Below, one piece after another: positions 17,259 through 26,857 of a DNA stretch of 64,000 nt. The first letter of the stretch is position 1, and each line of letters begins with the position of its first letter. The stretch spans positions 124,001 through 188,000 of the forward strand of contig NZ_CP079946.1 of NCBI RefSeq assembly GCF_019968905.1, in the 5' to 3' direction. The notes under the pieces are model-generated. The model was not told where the DNA came from. It saw nothing but the letters and a program-made list of their open reading frames with translations, and did no database searches. The position numbers were made by a program, and so were the translations under genes. This stretch comes from Corallococcus sp. EGB. Lineage in GTDB: Bacteria; Myxococcota; Myxococcia; Myxococcales; Myxococcaceae.

Positions 17259-17915
17259 CTACCGTCCTACTGCCCCGACCTCCGCCCAGAGGCGCTTGCC
17301 TTCGAGCGCCGTGTCCAGCGGCGCCCTGCGCTCCGAGATGCGCAGGAGCACCGCGGCCAGCTGGTCCAGGTGCATGGGCTTCAGGTGATGCAGCAGTGGC
17401 AGCTTGCCCAGCGTGTGCAGGATGCCGGGCGGTGCGTGGTACTCGCCCTCCAGCGCGGGTGGGCGCACCATCGTGTAGGGGATGCCGCTCTCGCGCACGA
17501 TGCGCTCCGCTTCCGCCTTGGCCTTGAGGTACGCGCCCACCGGGCTCCCCGCGCCCACCGACGTGAGCAGCACGAAGTGGTCCACGCCCACCTTCTTCGC
17601 CGCGTCCACCAGCTGGCGCGTGGTGCCGATGTCGCTCGTCTCGTAGGTGTCACCCGCAGCGAAGCGCTTGCGCATCGTGCCGATGAGCTGGAGCACCGTC
17701 GTGCTGCCCTTCATCGCCTCCGCCAGCGCGGGTGCGTCCGCCAGCTCCACCACCGCCTTCCTGGGCCAGGTGCTCGCGGGCTCCGTGTCCGCGCTCTTGG
17801 GCCGGACGTGCGGCGTCACCGATACACCCTGCGCCAGGGCCTGCCGCATCAACGTGCGCCCTGTCGCGCCCGTGGCGCCCGCGACGAAGAGATGACGAGG
17901 AGCTGCGCTGCTCAT
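17259..17915 (-). CDS. NAD(P)-binding NmrA/atypical SDR protein
   Basis: 218 aa. The Rossmann start HLFVAGATGATGRTLMRQAL has the glycine-rich nucleotide loop; DIGTTRQLVDAAKKVGV and FVLLTSVGAGS follow as in NmrA-like and atypical short-chain dehydrogenases. There is no clear Tyr-x3-Lys pair: VGAYLKAKAEAER supplies Tyr and Lys in the atypical order. C-terminal MHLDQLAAVLLRI closes the fold. It could be a regulator sensing NAD(P) or a reductase; substrate unknown. Single gene, with unrelated genes either side. Confidence 0.8.
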   Translation of the reverse strand: MSSAAPRHLFVAGATGATGRTLMRQALAQGVSVTPHVRPKSADTEPASTWPRKAVVELADAPALAEAMKGSTTVLQLIGTMRKRFAAGDTYETSDIGTTRQLVDAAKKVGVDHFVLLTSVGAGSPVGAYLKAKAEAERIVRESGIPYTMVRPPALEGEYHAPPGILHTLGKLPLLHHLKPMHLDQLAAVLLRISERRAPLDTALEGKRLWAEVGAVGR

Positions 17916-18026
17916 GGCGATGCCTCCCGGGCCTGCATTCGCGGCCCCTGAAGGCGCTTCTTGAGCACAGGGCCTCCGGCTTGCCCACTGTTTCCGGAGG
18001 TGGGGCGTGAAAGCGGACAGCCGGGC

Positions 18027-19247
18027 TTAGCGCTGCGCCTGTTCGGCCTGGACCTCGCGCGCCTTCGTGAGGTCGTCCAGGAAGATGGCCTCCAGCTGGC
18101 GTGCCGCCTCCACGTCCTCCAGGACCAGGGACCCTTCCTCCAGCAGGTTGAACGACAGCGCGTCGTAGTTGATGGACCCCACCAGCACGAGCCGGTCATC
18201 CACCAGCATCGTCTTCGCGTGCATCATCGACGGCTGGTACTCCCAGAGCCGCACGCCCGCCGCGCGCAGCGTGCCGTAGCTCTGGCGCTGGAGCACCGTG
18301 ATGGCCTTCTGGTCGTTCTTGTCTCCCGGCGCCAGCACCCGCACGTCCACGCCCGCGCGCGCCTTCTCCACCAGGAGCGCGGTCAGCGCGTCGTTGGGCG
18401 TGAAGTACGCCTGCGAAATCCACAGCCGCTTCTTCGCCGCCTTCACCATGAGCTGCGTCAGCCGCTCGGCGCGCGTCACCTCCGGGTTCGCCGTGCTGCT
18501 GACGAAGGCCGCCCAGCCTTCACCCGCGGCGTCCAGGCCGGGCTGGTCCACCGACAGCGTGGGGAAGTCCGACGCGGGCAGCAGGTCGCCCGTCGCCTCC
18601 TGCCAGTTCTCCGCGAAGGCCTGTTGCAGCTGCGCCACCACCGGGCCCTGGACCCGCGCGTTGGTGTCGCGCCATTCCTTCTCGTTGCGCGCGTCGCCCA
18701 GCCACTCGTCCTGGATGGCGAGCCCGCCGGTGATGGCCACCCGGCCGTCCACCACGACAATCTTCCGGTGGTTGCGCGCCAGGTTCTCGTCCGCCGGCAG
18801 CGGGCGGAACAGGTGCGCTTCACAGCCGGCCGCTTCCAGCTTCGGCTTCACCTCCGTTTCGAAGGGGCCGCTGCCCAGCGGATCCACCAGCACGCGGCAG
18901 CGCACGCCCTTCTGGGTGCGCTCGGCCAGCGCTTCAATCATCCGGTCGGACGCACGCCCCTTCCGCCAGATGAACATCACGATGTGGATGGAGGCGCGGG
19001 CCCGGCCGATTTCTTCCACCATCACGTCGAATACGGCGCCGTTGTTCGCCCACCGGATGCGGTTGCGCGGTTCCATCCGCACGCCCGTCGTCTGGTACAG
19101 CGCCGATGCGAAGCCCGCCCCACGCGAACCCACCTGCCCCGTGAGCTGGAATGGACGGGACGACTCCTTCGTGCTGCACGCGGACGGACATCCCGCGAGC
19201 AGCAACGCCCCCATGATTCCCCCCCACCATCGTCCGCCCTTGCCCAC
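18027..19247 (-). CDS. Phospholipase D-like / cardiolipin synthase-type lipoprotein
   Basis: About 406 aa from GTG 19247; the frame is open to 19463, but only this region gives a signal (GGRWWGGIMGALLLAGC, a lipobox). Two HKD motifs are present: HRKIVVVDGRVAITGG in the first half and HAKTMLVDDRLVLVGSINYD in the second, as in phosphatidyl transferases of the cardiolipin synthase B/PLD group. IHIVMFIWRKGRASDRMI precedes the first motif. AGGAGG lies 14 bases before GTG 19247, rather far. A lipid-anchored location suggests action on the periplasmic face or surface; whether it is a synthase, lipase or effector is unclear. Confidence 0.82.
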   Translation of the reverse strand: MGKGGRWWGGIMGALLLAGCPSACSTKESSRPFQLTGQVGSRGAGFASALYQTTGVRMEPRNRIRWANNGAVFDVMVEEIGRARASIHIVMFIWRKGRASDRMIEALAERTQKGVRCRVLVDPLGSGPFETEVKPKLEAAGCEAHLFRPLPADENLARNHRKIVVVDGRVAITGGLAIQDEWLGDARNEKEWRDTNARVQGPVVAQLQQAFAENWQEATGDLLPASDFPTLSVDQPGLDAAGEGWAAFVSSTANPEVTRAERLTQLMVKAAKKRLWISQAYFTPNDALTALLVEKARAGVDVRVLAPGDKNDQKAITVLQRQSYGTLRAAGVRLWEYQPSMMHAKTMLVDDRLVLVGSINYDALSFNLLEEGSLVLEDVEAARQLEAIFLDDLTKAREVQAEQAQR

Positions 19248-19461
19248 GCCCGTTGCCCGCGCCTCCTGACCTTCAGGGGTAGGCACCCCCGGGTGGCATG
19301 TCACCCTTGAGCGCAAGGCGAGTGTTCTCCGTCCACGGAGTGGGTGTGCGCACCTGGAGGCGAGGTAGGTGCCGCGGAGGCTTCCCTCCCATGTCGATCT
19401 CCCGCGACGTGGGCCGTCTTCTTCGACGAAACCCCTCGGAGTCCCCCGAAAGGTCCCTCGC

Positions 19462-19809
19462 ATGGCCCGCTACCTGATGCTGCTGCACGAGAACCCCGCC
19501 ACCTTCGCCGCCATGTCCCCCGCCGAGTTGCAGGCCATCCTGGAGGAGTACGTCCGGTGGAGCGACGCGCTCCGCCAGGAGGGCCGCCTGCTCCAGGGCG
19601 AGAAGCTGCGCGACGACGGCGGCCGGCGCCTGAAACAGCAGGGCGGGCAGGTGCTCGTGTCGGACGGGCCGTACGCGGAGGTGAAGGACGTGGTGGGCGG
19701 CCTCTTCATCCTGTCCGCGGATTCGTATGACGCCGCCGTGGCCCTGGCCCGGACGTGTCCGCACCTGCGCTACGGCGAAGTGGAGCTTCGCGCCATCGAA
19801 GAGGTCTGA
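19462..19809 (+). CDS. DGPF/YCII-related protein, partner of the sigma factor
   Basis: 115 aa from ATG 19462. It starts MARYLMLLHENPATFAAMSP and carries the diagnostic SDGPYAEVKDVVGGLFIL, the DGPF-type YCII-related motif (Phe replaced by Tyr). Such genes lie beside ECF42 sigma factors in many actinobacteria and proteobacteria; their role is unproved. The sigma gene begins four bases after the stop. Residues HLRYGEVELRAIEEV close the chain. No signal peptide. Confidence 0.88.
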   Translation: MARYLMLLHENPATFAAMSPAELQAILEEYVRWSDALRQEGRLLQGEKLRDDGGRRLKQQGGQVLVSDGPYAEVKDVVGGLFILSADSYDAAVALARTCPHLRYGEVELRAIEEV

Positions 19810-19813
19810 CGGC

Positions 19814-21109
19814 GTGTCCTCCGTGACGCAGGTGTTGGAGCTGGCCTTCCGCCAGTGGTCCGCGGGGCTCGTCGCGGCCCTGGCCCGGCGCGTGGGGCTG
19901 GGGCGGCTGGACCTGGCGGAGGACGCGGTGCAGTTCGCCATGTTGCAGGCGGCGCGGACGTGGGGCTTCCACGGCGTTCCGGAGCAGCCTCGCGCGTGGC
20001 TGCTGCGCGTGGCGCTGAATCGGATGACGGACCTCTTGCGGCAGCGTGCGCCGGAGGTGCCGGAGGGTTCGGAACCCGAGGAAGAGGCCGGGCCGGCGGA
20101 GGAGGATTCCACGCGCTTCGCGGCGGAGCTTCCGGACGATGCGCTGCGGTTGCTCTTCGCGTGCTGTCATCCGGCGCTCTCGCGCGAGATGCAGGTGACG
20201 CTCACGTTGAAGGTGGCGTGTGGCTTCTCCGTGCGCGAGGTCGCCGCCGCGCTGCTCGCGGATGAGCCCACCGTGGCGCAGCGGTTGGTGCGGGCAAAGC
20301 GGACGCTGCGCGCCTGCCGCGCCACGCTCGAGGTGCCTGCTCCGGAGGCGTTGCCGGAGCGGGTGGAGGCGGTGCATGCGGCGCTCTACCTGCTCTTCAA
20401 CGAAGGCTACGAAGCCTCCGAGGGCCATGACCTGTCCCGCGCGGAGCTGTGCGCGGAGGCGCTGCGCCTGGCGGAGGTGTTGCTGTCGCATCCGGGGACC
20501 GCGACGCCGGAGGGACATGCCTTGGCGGCGCTGTGCTGCTTGCGTGCCGCGCGGCTTCCGGGGCGCGTGGATGCTCGGGGTGCGTTCGTGCCGCAGGAGG
20601 CGCGGGAGGGGGCGGAGGCGGCACCGCACATGATGGCGCGAGGGCTGAGGCACCTGCGCGCTTCCATGGGGACGGCGCTGACGCCGCTGCACCTGGAGGC
20701 GGAGATCGCCCTCGTGCATGCGAAGACGCCCGTGCCGGGGCCGGAGGACAGCGCCCGGTTGCTGCGGCTGTACGACGCGCTCCTCTCGCTCAAGCCGTCG
20801 CCCATCGTCGCGCTGGGGCGGGTGGTGGCGCTGGGGCGGGTGCGCGGACCGGCCGAGGCATGGGAGGCGTTGGGGCCGTTGCGCTCGGAGGCGGTGCTGC
20901 GACGGTATCCGTACCGCTTCGCGGTGGAGGGCATGCTGCTGGAGCAGTTGGGGGAGCGGAGCAGGGCGGCGGATTGCTTCCGTCAGGCCGCGACGCTGGC
21001 CCGGACGCCTCCGCAGCGGGAGTACCTGCTCGGGCGGGCCCGGGCCTGTGAGGAGGGGGCGCGTGCTACCGTCACTCCCCTCGCGACACGGGAGCGGACA
21101 TGGCGTTGA
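19814..21109 (+). CDS. ECF42-type sigma factor with C-terminal TPR-like domain
   Basis: 431 aa from GTG 19814. Sigma region 2 is EDAVQFAMLQAARTWGFHGV followed by PRAWLLRVALNRMTDLLR. Region 4 includes LTLKVACGFSVREVAAALL and ERLVRAK-like AQRLVRAKRTLR. The long C-terminal half (LYLLFNEGYEASEGHDLSRA, then helical repeats to YLLGRARACEEG) is the alpha-helical extension that defines ECF42-like factors, which lack a classic anti-sigma. Adjacent DGPF gene supports the class. Likely regulates its own operon; signal unknown. Confidence 0.9.
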   Translation: MSSVTQVLELAFRQWSAGLVAALARRVGLGRLDLAEDAVQFAMLQAARTWGFHGVPEQPRAWLLRVALNRMTDLLRQRAPEVPEGSEPEEEAGPAEEDSTRFAAELPDDALRLLFACCHPALSREMQVTLTLKVACGFSVREVAAALLADEPTVAQRLVRAKRTLRACRATLEVPAPEALPERVEAVHAALYLLFNEGYEASEGHDLSRAELCAEALRLAEVLLSHPGTATPEGHALAALCCLRAARLPGRVDARGAFVPQEAREGAEAAPHMMARGLRHLRASMGTALTPLHLEAEIALVHAKTPVPGPEDSARLLRLYDALLSLKPSPIVALGRVVALGRVRGPAEAWEALGPLRSEAVLRRYPYRFAVEGMLLEQLGERSRAADCFRQAATLARTPPQREYLLGRARACEEGARATVTPLATRERTWR

Positions 21110-21268
21110 GCACGTCGGCGGAGTTCAAGTCGGACCTGGGCATGGAGCCCCGTCTGCTGTCGCCCATCGCGCCGTGAATGAACGAGCACCACGGCCTTCG
21201 ACGCCGGCAAGATGGACCGAGGTGTCCGCGACGCCTGCCAGGAGCGCGTGCCTCAAGGAGTCTTCCCG

Positions 21269-21670
21269 ATGAAGAAGGTCATCTTCGCCTGCGTGCACAA
21301 CGCCGGCCGCTCCCAGATGGCGGCCGCGTTCTTCAATGCCCTGGCCGACCCGGCGCGGGCGCACGCTGTCTCCGCGGGCACGCAGCCAGGAACCCGGATC
21401 CATCCCGAGGTCCAGGCCGTCATGGCCGAAGCGGGCATCGACCTGTCTGGAGCCAGACCGCGGCTCCTCACGGAGGAAGTCGCCCGGGACGCTCAATGGC
21501 TCATCACCCTGGGGTGTGGTGATGCGTGCCCCTTCGTGCCTGGAGTGAAGCGGGGCGACTGGCCCCTGGAGGACCCCAAGGGCAAGCCGGTGGAGCGTGT
21601 GCGCGAGATCCGTGAGGAGGTGCGGGCGCGTGTCGTGGCGCTGTTGAACCAGGAGGGATGGGCTCGCTGA
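21269..21670 (+). CDS. arsC: Arsenate reductase, LMW-phosphatase family
   Basis: 133 aa. AAGGAG (21255-21260) is eight bases before ATG 21269. P-loop CVHNAGRS (C-x5-R-S) near the N-terminus, then AVSAGTQPGTRIHPEV and a second cysteine pair in LGCGDACPF, the arrangement of thioredoxin-linked arsenate reductases, which reduce arsenate to arsenite with a cysteine relay. GDWPLEDPKGKPVERVREI near the C-terminus is also typical. No arsenite pump or ArsR lies nearby. A tyrosine-phosphatase activity cannot be excluded. Confidence 0.88.
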   Translation: MKKVIFACVHNAGRSQMAAAFFNALADPARAHAVSAGTQPGTRIHPEVQAVMAEAGIDLSGARPRLLTEEVARDAQWLITLGCGDACPFVPGVKRGDWPLEDPKGKPVERVREIREEVRARVVALLNQEGWAR

Positions 21671-21683
21671 CGCGGCGTCCGCG

Positions 21684-23114
21684 CTACTTGCGCTGATCCC
21701 CCGGCGGAGTCGCCACCACCTCGCGTCCCAGCTCCAGCATCGTGGCGCTCTCCGCCGGATCCGGGCGCTTGTCCCGCAGCGTGACGAACTCCTCCGCCGC
21801 CGTGGGGTGGATGCCCACCGTGGCGTCGAGCTGCTTCTTCGTCACGCCGCACTTCAGCGCCACCGCCAGGCCCTGGATGATCTCCGGCGCGTCCGCCCCC
21901 ACCATGTGGAAGCCCAGCACCCGCTCCGTGCCTCGCTCCACCACCACCTTCATCATCGACCGCTCGTCACGGCCCGTCAGCGTGTGCTTCATGGGCCGGA
22001 AGCTGGAGACGTAGACGTCCACCTTGCCGTACCGCTCGATGGCCTCGCGCTCCGTGAGCCCCACCGTGCCCACCGGCGGCTGGCTGAACACCGCGGACGG
22101 CACGTTCTCGTGGTCCATCGTCACCGGGTTGTTCCGATACAGCGTCTCCACCATCGCCCGTCCCTCCGCGATGGCCACCGGCGTGAGGTTGATCCGGTCC
22201 GTCACGTCCCCCACCGCGTAGATGCTCTCCACCGATGAACGTGACTGCGCGTCCACCACCACCGCGCCGCGCTCGTTCAGCTTCACGCCCGCCTCCTCCA
22301 ACCCCAGTCCCTGCGTGTTGGGCACTCGGCCGGTGGAGTACAGCACCGCGTCCACCTCCAGCGTGTCCCCCATGCGCGTCAGCAGGCTCAGCGTGCCGTC
22401 CGCGCGCTTCTCGATGTCCTGGACGAAGGTCTCCGGACGGATGTCCACGCCCTTCTTGCGCATCTCCTGCGTCAGCGCCGCGCGGATGTCGTTGTCGAAG
22501 CCCCGCAACACCGTGTCGCCGCGAATCAACATCGTCACCTTCACGCCCAGCGCCGCGAAGATGCCCGCGAACTCGACGCCGATGTAGCCGCCTCCCACCA
22601 CCGCCACCCGGCGCGGCAGCTCGGGCAGCTCCAGCGCCTGCTCCGACGTGAGCGCGTGCTCGATGCCCGTCACCTGCGGCAGGTGGGGACGGCCGCCCGT
22701 GGCCACCAGGATGCGCTCCGCCGTGTAGCGCTTCCCCTCGACCTCCACCGTGTGCGGGTCCACCACCCGGCCCCGGCCCTGCACCAGCGTCACGCCCGCG
22801 TCACGCAACAGCCGCCCGTAGATGCCCGTCAGCCGGTCCAGCTCCTTCGCCTTTGCCGCCTGGAGCTTCTTCCAGTCCAGCGCGGGACCGTTCACCGCCC
22901 AGCCGTAGCCCGCGGCGTCCTCCATGTCGTAGCGGTAGTGCGCCGCGTACACGAGCAGCTTCTTGGGCACGCACCCGCGCAGCACGCACGTGCCGCCCAC
23001 GCGCCCCTCCTCGCAGATGGCCACCTTCGCCCCGGAGGCCCCCGCGCGCCGGCTGGCCGCCACCCCGCCCGACCCCGCACCCAATGTGAACAAGTCGAAG
23101 TCGTAGCCCGCCAT
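21684..23114 (-). CDS. gor: Glutathione-disulfide reductase
   Basis: 476 aa from ATG 23114, with AAGGAG eight bases upstream; an in-frame start at 23135 lacks one. Flavin-dependent NADPH reduction of glutathione disulfide in the cytoplasm. FAD loop LGAGSGGVAASRRA, redox pair GGTCVLRGCVPKKL, NADPH loop VVGGGYIGVEFAGI, and the C-terminal active-site histidine in VGIHPTAAEEFVTLR. YSTGRVPNTQGLGLEEAGV is the usual FAD-site motif. Transcribed alone, convergent with arsC. Trypanothione or mycothione reductase would differ in length and context; Gor is most likely. Confidence 0.92.
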   Translation of the reverse strand: MAGYDFDLFTLGAGSGGVAASRRAGASGAKVAICEEGRVGGTCVLRGCVPKKLLVYAAHYRYDMEDAAGYGWAVNGPALDWKKLQAAKAKELDRLTGIYGRLLRDAGVTLVQGRGRVVDPHTVEVEGKRYTAERILVATGGRPHLPQVTGIEHALTSEQALELPELPRRVAVVGGGYIGVEFAGIFAALGVKVTMLIRGDTVLRGFDNDIRAALTQEMRKKGVDIRPETFVQDIEKRADGTLSLLTRMGDTLEVDAVLYSTGRVPNTQGLGLEEAGVKLNERGAVVVDAQSRSSVESIYAVGDVTDRINLTPVAIAEGRAMVETLYRNNPVTMDHENVPSAVFSQPPVGTVGLTEREAIERYGKVDVYVSSFRPMKHTLTGRDERSMMKVVVERGTERVLGFHMVGADAPEIIQGLAVALKCGVTKKQLDATVGIHPTAAEEFVTLRDKRPDPAESATMLELGREVVATPPGDQRK

Positions 23115-23301
23115 CCGGTGCTCTCCTTGCGTCAAAAGTGATGTTTCAGCGCTCCAGAGGGAAGAAACCCTGCCGGGCTCCGCCCGCCGGGCTGCTCCCC
23201 GGGGTCCGGAGCGCCGCCCGCTCCGCCTGCCCCTGTCGCATTCAATCCCCCTCTCGCACGGGAAGGGGAGATATCCTCACCGCCAGGGCGGCTCCCCCTC
23301 C

Positions 23302-26300
23302 ATGTCTCACCCATCTTCCTGCCAGACCTCCCCCCGGACGGATGCTCCGGACGCCGACACGTCTCCGGGCATGGAGCCGGAAGTGGTGGGCCGTCGCTAC
23401 CGCATCCTCGACCTGCTGGGGCGCGGCGGCGCCGGCACCGTGTGGCGCGCCCAGGACGGCCTGTCCGGCCCTGTGGCCCTCAAGCGGCTGCACAAGACGG
23501 TGGCGGACCTGGCGCGGCGGCCCGGCCGGGGCACCCCTTCCGCCTTCGCCACGCAGGGCATGGCGCTGTCGCTGGCTCATGAGTTCCAGACGCTGGTGTC
23601 GCTGCGCCACCCGCACGTCATCCGCGTGCTCGACTACGGCTTCGACGCCGAGGGCCGGCCCTACCTGGCCATGGACCTGTTGGAGGACGCGCGCACGCTG
23701 GTGGAGGCCGGCACGGACGCGCCCCTGGTGACGCAGGTGGGGCTGCTCATCCAGACGCTCCAGGCGCTCGCGTACCTGCACCGGCGCGGCATCATCCACC
23801 GCGACCTCAAGCCCGCGAACGTGCTGGTGGTGCGCGGCCAGGTGAAGGTGCTGGACTTCGGCCTCGCCGTGGGGCGCGACCAGCAGGGCCCCCGCGCGCA
23901 GCCCGCGGGCACCCCGGGCTACCTGGCCCCGGAGCTCTTCGAGGACCAGCCCCCGTCCGAGCGGACCGACCTGTTCGGCTTTGGCGCCATGGCGTGCCAG
24001 ATGTTCTTCGGCCGGCTGCCCCACGCGGGCCAGGTGTTCGCGACGCCGGGCTTCCCGCCCGCGCTCAAGGCCCTGCTGGAGCAGCTGGTGGCGCCGGAGG
24101 CCCACCGCCGGCCGCGCGACGCGGAGTCCGTCATCACCGCGCTGAGCGCCGCCGTGGGCCAGCCCCCACCCGCCGAGTCCGCCGCCACGCGCGAGAGCTT
24201 CCTCCAGTCCGCGCGCTTCGTGGGCCGCGCGGCGGAGCTGGAGCACCTGACGGAGGTGCTCGACACGGCGCTCGCGGGCCAGGGCGGCGCGTGGCTCATC
24301 GGCGGAGAGAGCGGCGTGGGCAAGTCGCGCCTCCTGGAAGAGGTGCGCTCGCTGGCGCTGGTGCGCGGCGCGGTGGTGCTGCGCGGCCAGGCGGTGGACA
24401 CCGGCGGCCTGCCCTACCAGGAGTGGCGCGCCGTGCTGCGCTGGTTGCCCATGCTCGCGGAGCTCTCCGACCGAGAGGCGAGCGTGCTCCGGCCGCTGGT
24501 GCCGGACCTGGACGCGCTCGTGGGCCGCGAGGTGCTCGCCGCGCCGGAGCTGGACGCGGACATGGCGCAGCTGCGCCTGCACCAGACGGTGGAGGACATC
24601 TTCGGCCGCCTGCCGCAGCCCACCGTGGTCATCCTGGAGGACCTGCACCAGGCGCACGCGGAGTCCCTCCAGCTCCTCGCGCAGCTCGCGGCGAGGGCGC
24701 CGGGGCTGCCGCTGCTCCTGCTCGCGAGCTTCCGCGACGACGAGGCCCCGCAGCTGCCGGAGCGCCTGTCCGGCACCCGCATGCGGAAGCTGCACCGGCT
24801 GAACGCGGAGGAGATCGCCCAGCTGGGCGAGTCCATGCTGGGCGCTGTCGGCCGCCGGCCGGACGTGGTGGAGCTGCTGCGCCGCGAGTCGGAGGGCAAC
24901 CCCTTCCTGCTGGTGGAGGTGGTGCGCGCGCTGGCGGAGGAGGCGGGCGGCCTGGACCGGCTGGGCGCCGTCGCGCTGCCCCAGCGCGTGTGGGCGGGCG
25001 GCATGCGCGCGCTCGTGCATCGCCGGCTGGAGAAGGTGCCCCGCGAGGCGCGGGAGCTGTTGGACGTGGCGGCGCTGCTCGGCCGGGAGCTGGACCTGGC
25101 GGTGCTGGAGCGGGCCGCGTCCGGCGTGGACGTGGAGGCGTGGCTCACCGACTGCGCGGCGGCGGCGGTGCTGGACGTGGCGGACGGGCGCTGGCGCTTC
25201 GCCCACGACAAGCTGCGCGAACGGCTGCTGGAGGACCTGTCCCCGTCCGTCCGCCCCACGCTCCACCGGCGCGCGGCCCAGGCGCTGGAGGCGGCCCACC
25301 CCATGGGCCACTCCGCGGCGCTGTCGTACCACTGGGGCCAGGCCGGGGACGCGGCGCGCGAGGCGCACCACGCGCGCATCGCCGGCGAGGAGGCGCTGTC
25401 GGTGGGCGCGTGCCGGGAGGCGCTGCCGCTGCTCACGCGGGCGCTGGCGGTGGCGCCCCAGGCCACGCCGCTGGAGCAGGGGCGCGTGGAGGCGCTGCTG
25501 GCGGAGGCCCGCTTCCAGCTGGGCGACCTGGAGGCCTTCCGCGTGCACGCGGAGTCCGCGCTCGCGCACTTCGGCTGGCGCGTGCCCTCGTCGAGCGTGG
25601 CGTGGGTGCTGGGCACGGTGGGGCAGGTGCTGTCGCGGCTCGCGCAGAGCGCCCGGCCGGACGCGTTCGTGGATGACTCCCGGCGGCGCCGGGAGTCGCG
25701 GCGGGTGGCGGGCCGGCTCCTGATGCGGCTCACCGACGCGTTCATCTACGCGCAGGAGGCGCTGCCGGTGCTCTGGAGCGGCCTGCGCATGCTCAACCTG
25801 TGCGAGCCCGCCGGGCCCACGCCGGAGCTGGCGCGCGGCTACACGGTGATGGCGGTGGTGGCGGGCACGGTGCCGGTGCACAGCGTGGCGGACGCGTGGG
25901 TGAAGCGCGCGCAGGAGGTGGCCGAGAGCGTGGGCCGCCCGTCGGACCTGGCCTACGTGCTCAACCGCAACGCCGTGTGCGCGGTGTACCAGGCGCGCTG
26001 GCAGGACGTGGAGGCGTGGCTTCAGCGGGCGACGGCCATCGTGGACTCGGTGGGCGACCTGCGGCTGGCGGAGGAGTGCCGCGCGCTGCTCACCGTGTCC
26101 GCCATGTACCGGGGCCAGTTCGCGCGGGGCCTGCCGCTGATGGACTGGCTGGAGGCGTCCGCGGTGCGGCGGGGCTCGGCGCAGACGCAGCACTGGGCCC
26201 AGCATTACCGCGCCCACATGCTGTTGCGGCTGGGCGAGCACGCGCGGGCCCGCGTGGCGCTGGAGCCGGCGCTCGCGTGGACGGAGGCGCACGGCGGGGC

Positions 26301-26850
26301 CACCGACCGCATCATCACGGACGGCACGCTGGCGCTGTTGTGCCTGCGCGAAGGCGACGCGGCGGGCGCGCGCGCGGCGGCGGAGAAGGCGCTGGTGCGG
26401 CTGGCGGCGGGCAAGCCGGTGGCGCACTTCGTCTACTTCGGCGCGACGGCGGTGGCGGAGGTGCTGTTCACGCTCCTCGCCCGCGAGACGCCCGGGCCCG
26501 GGTTGCAGGCGCTCACGCACAGCGCCCGGGCCGCGCGCCACGAGGTGGAGCGCTTCGCGAAGGTGTTCCCCTTCGGCGAGCCGTCCGCGTGGCTGTGGCG
26601 CGGCTGCGAGGCGTGGCTCGCGGGGAAGCACGGCAAGGCCTTCCGCGCGTGGCGGCGCTGCATCGAGGCGTCGGAGGAGCGCGGGACGCCCTACGAGGCG
26701 GCGCGCGCGCGGCTGGAGTGGGCGCGGCACCTGCCCGCGGACGACGCCGAGCGCGCGGAGCTGCTGCGCCGGGCGGCGGAGGACTTCACGCGGCTGGGGG
26801 CGCGCGAGGACCTGGCGCGCACCCTGGCCGAACAGGGGACGGCAGGGTGA
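23302..26850 (+). CDS. Ser/Thr kinase fused to AAA ATPase and TPR-like repeats
   Basis: 1182 aa. Kinase domain about 30-285: glycine loop LGRGGAGTVW, Lys61 in VALKRL, catalytic HRDLKPAN (Asp168), DFGLAVG, and APE-like LAPELFE. Then an ATPase (about 310-560): Walker A GGESGVGKS at about 334, acidic Walker B VVILEDLHQAH. The remaining 600 residues are helical repeats, as in PknK or LuxR-type ATPase regulators, but without a DNA-binding HTH at the end. Cytoplasmic signalling hub; the helical repeats may bind ligands or partners. Start uncertain: no ribosome site before ATG 23302. A methyltransferase gene follows seven bases after the stop. Confidence 0.92.
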   Translation: MSHPSSCQTSPRTDAPDADTSPGMEPEVVGRRYRILDLLGRGGAGTVWRAQDGLSGPVALKRLHKTVADLARRPGRGTPSAFATQGMALSLAHEFQTLVSLRHPHVIRVLDYGFDAEGRPYLAMDLLEDARTLVEAGTDAPLVTQVGLLIQTLQALAYLHRRGIIHRDLKPANVLVVRGQVKVLDFGLAVGRDQQGPRAQPAGTPGYLAPELFEDQPPSERTDLFGFGAMACQMFFGRLPHAGQVFATPGFPPALKALLEQLVAPEAHRRPRDAESVITALSAAVGQPPPAESAATRESFLQSARFVGRAAELEHLTEVLDTALAGQGGAWLIGGESGVGKSRLLEEVRSLALVRGAVVLRGQAVDTGGLPYQEWRAVLRWLPMLAELSDREASVLRPLVPDLDALVGREVLAAPELDADMAQLRLHQTVEDIFGRLPQPTVVILEDLHQAHAESLQLLAQLAARAPGLPLLLLASFRDDEAPQLPERLSGTRMRKLHRLNAEEIAQLGESMLGAVGRRPDVVELLRRESEGNPFLLVEVVRALAEEAGGLDRLGAVALPQRVWAGGMRALVHRRLEKVPREARELLDVAALLGRELDLAVLERAASGVDVEAWLTDCAAAAVLDVADGRWRFAHDKLRERLLEDLSPSVRPTLHRRAAQALEAAHPMGHSAALSYHWGQAGDAAREAHHARIAGEEALSVGACREALPLLTRALAVAPQATPLEQGRVEALLAEARFQLGDLEAFRVHAESALAHFGWRVPSSSVAWVLGTVGQVLSRLAQSARPDAFVDDSRRRRESRRVAGRLLMRLTDAFIYAQEALPVLWSGLRMLNLCEPAGPTPELARGYTVMAVVAGTVPVHSVADAWVKRAQEVAESVGRPSDLAYVLNRNAVCAVYQARWQDVEAWLQRATAIVDSVGDLRLAEECRALLTVSAMYRGQFARGLPLMDWLEASAVRRGSAQTQHWAQHYRAHMLLRLGEHARARVALEPALAWTEAHGGATDRIITDGTLALLCLREGDAAGARAAAEKALVRLAAGKPVAHFVYFGATAVAEVLFTLLARETPGPGLQALTHSARAARHEVERFAKVFPFGEPSAWLWRGCEAWLAGKHGKAFRAWRRCIEASEERGTPYEAARARLEWARHLPADDAERAELLRRAAEDFTRLGAREDLARTLAEQGTAG

Positions 26851-26857
26851 CGAAGCG

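Noticed and set aside
21100-21177. 25-codon ORF overlapping the sigma factor stop
   Set aside because: Short, only a GGGAG before it, no recognisable content; may be a remnant.
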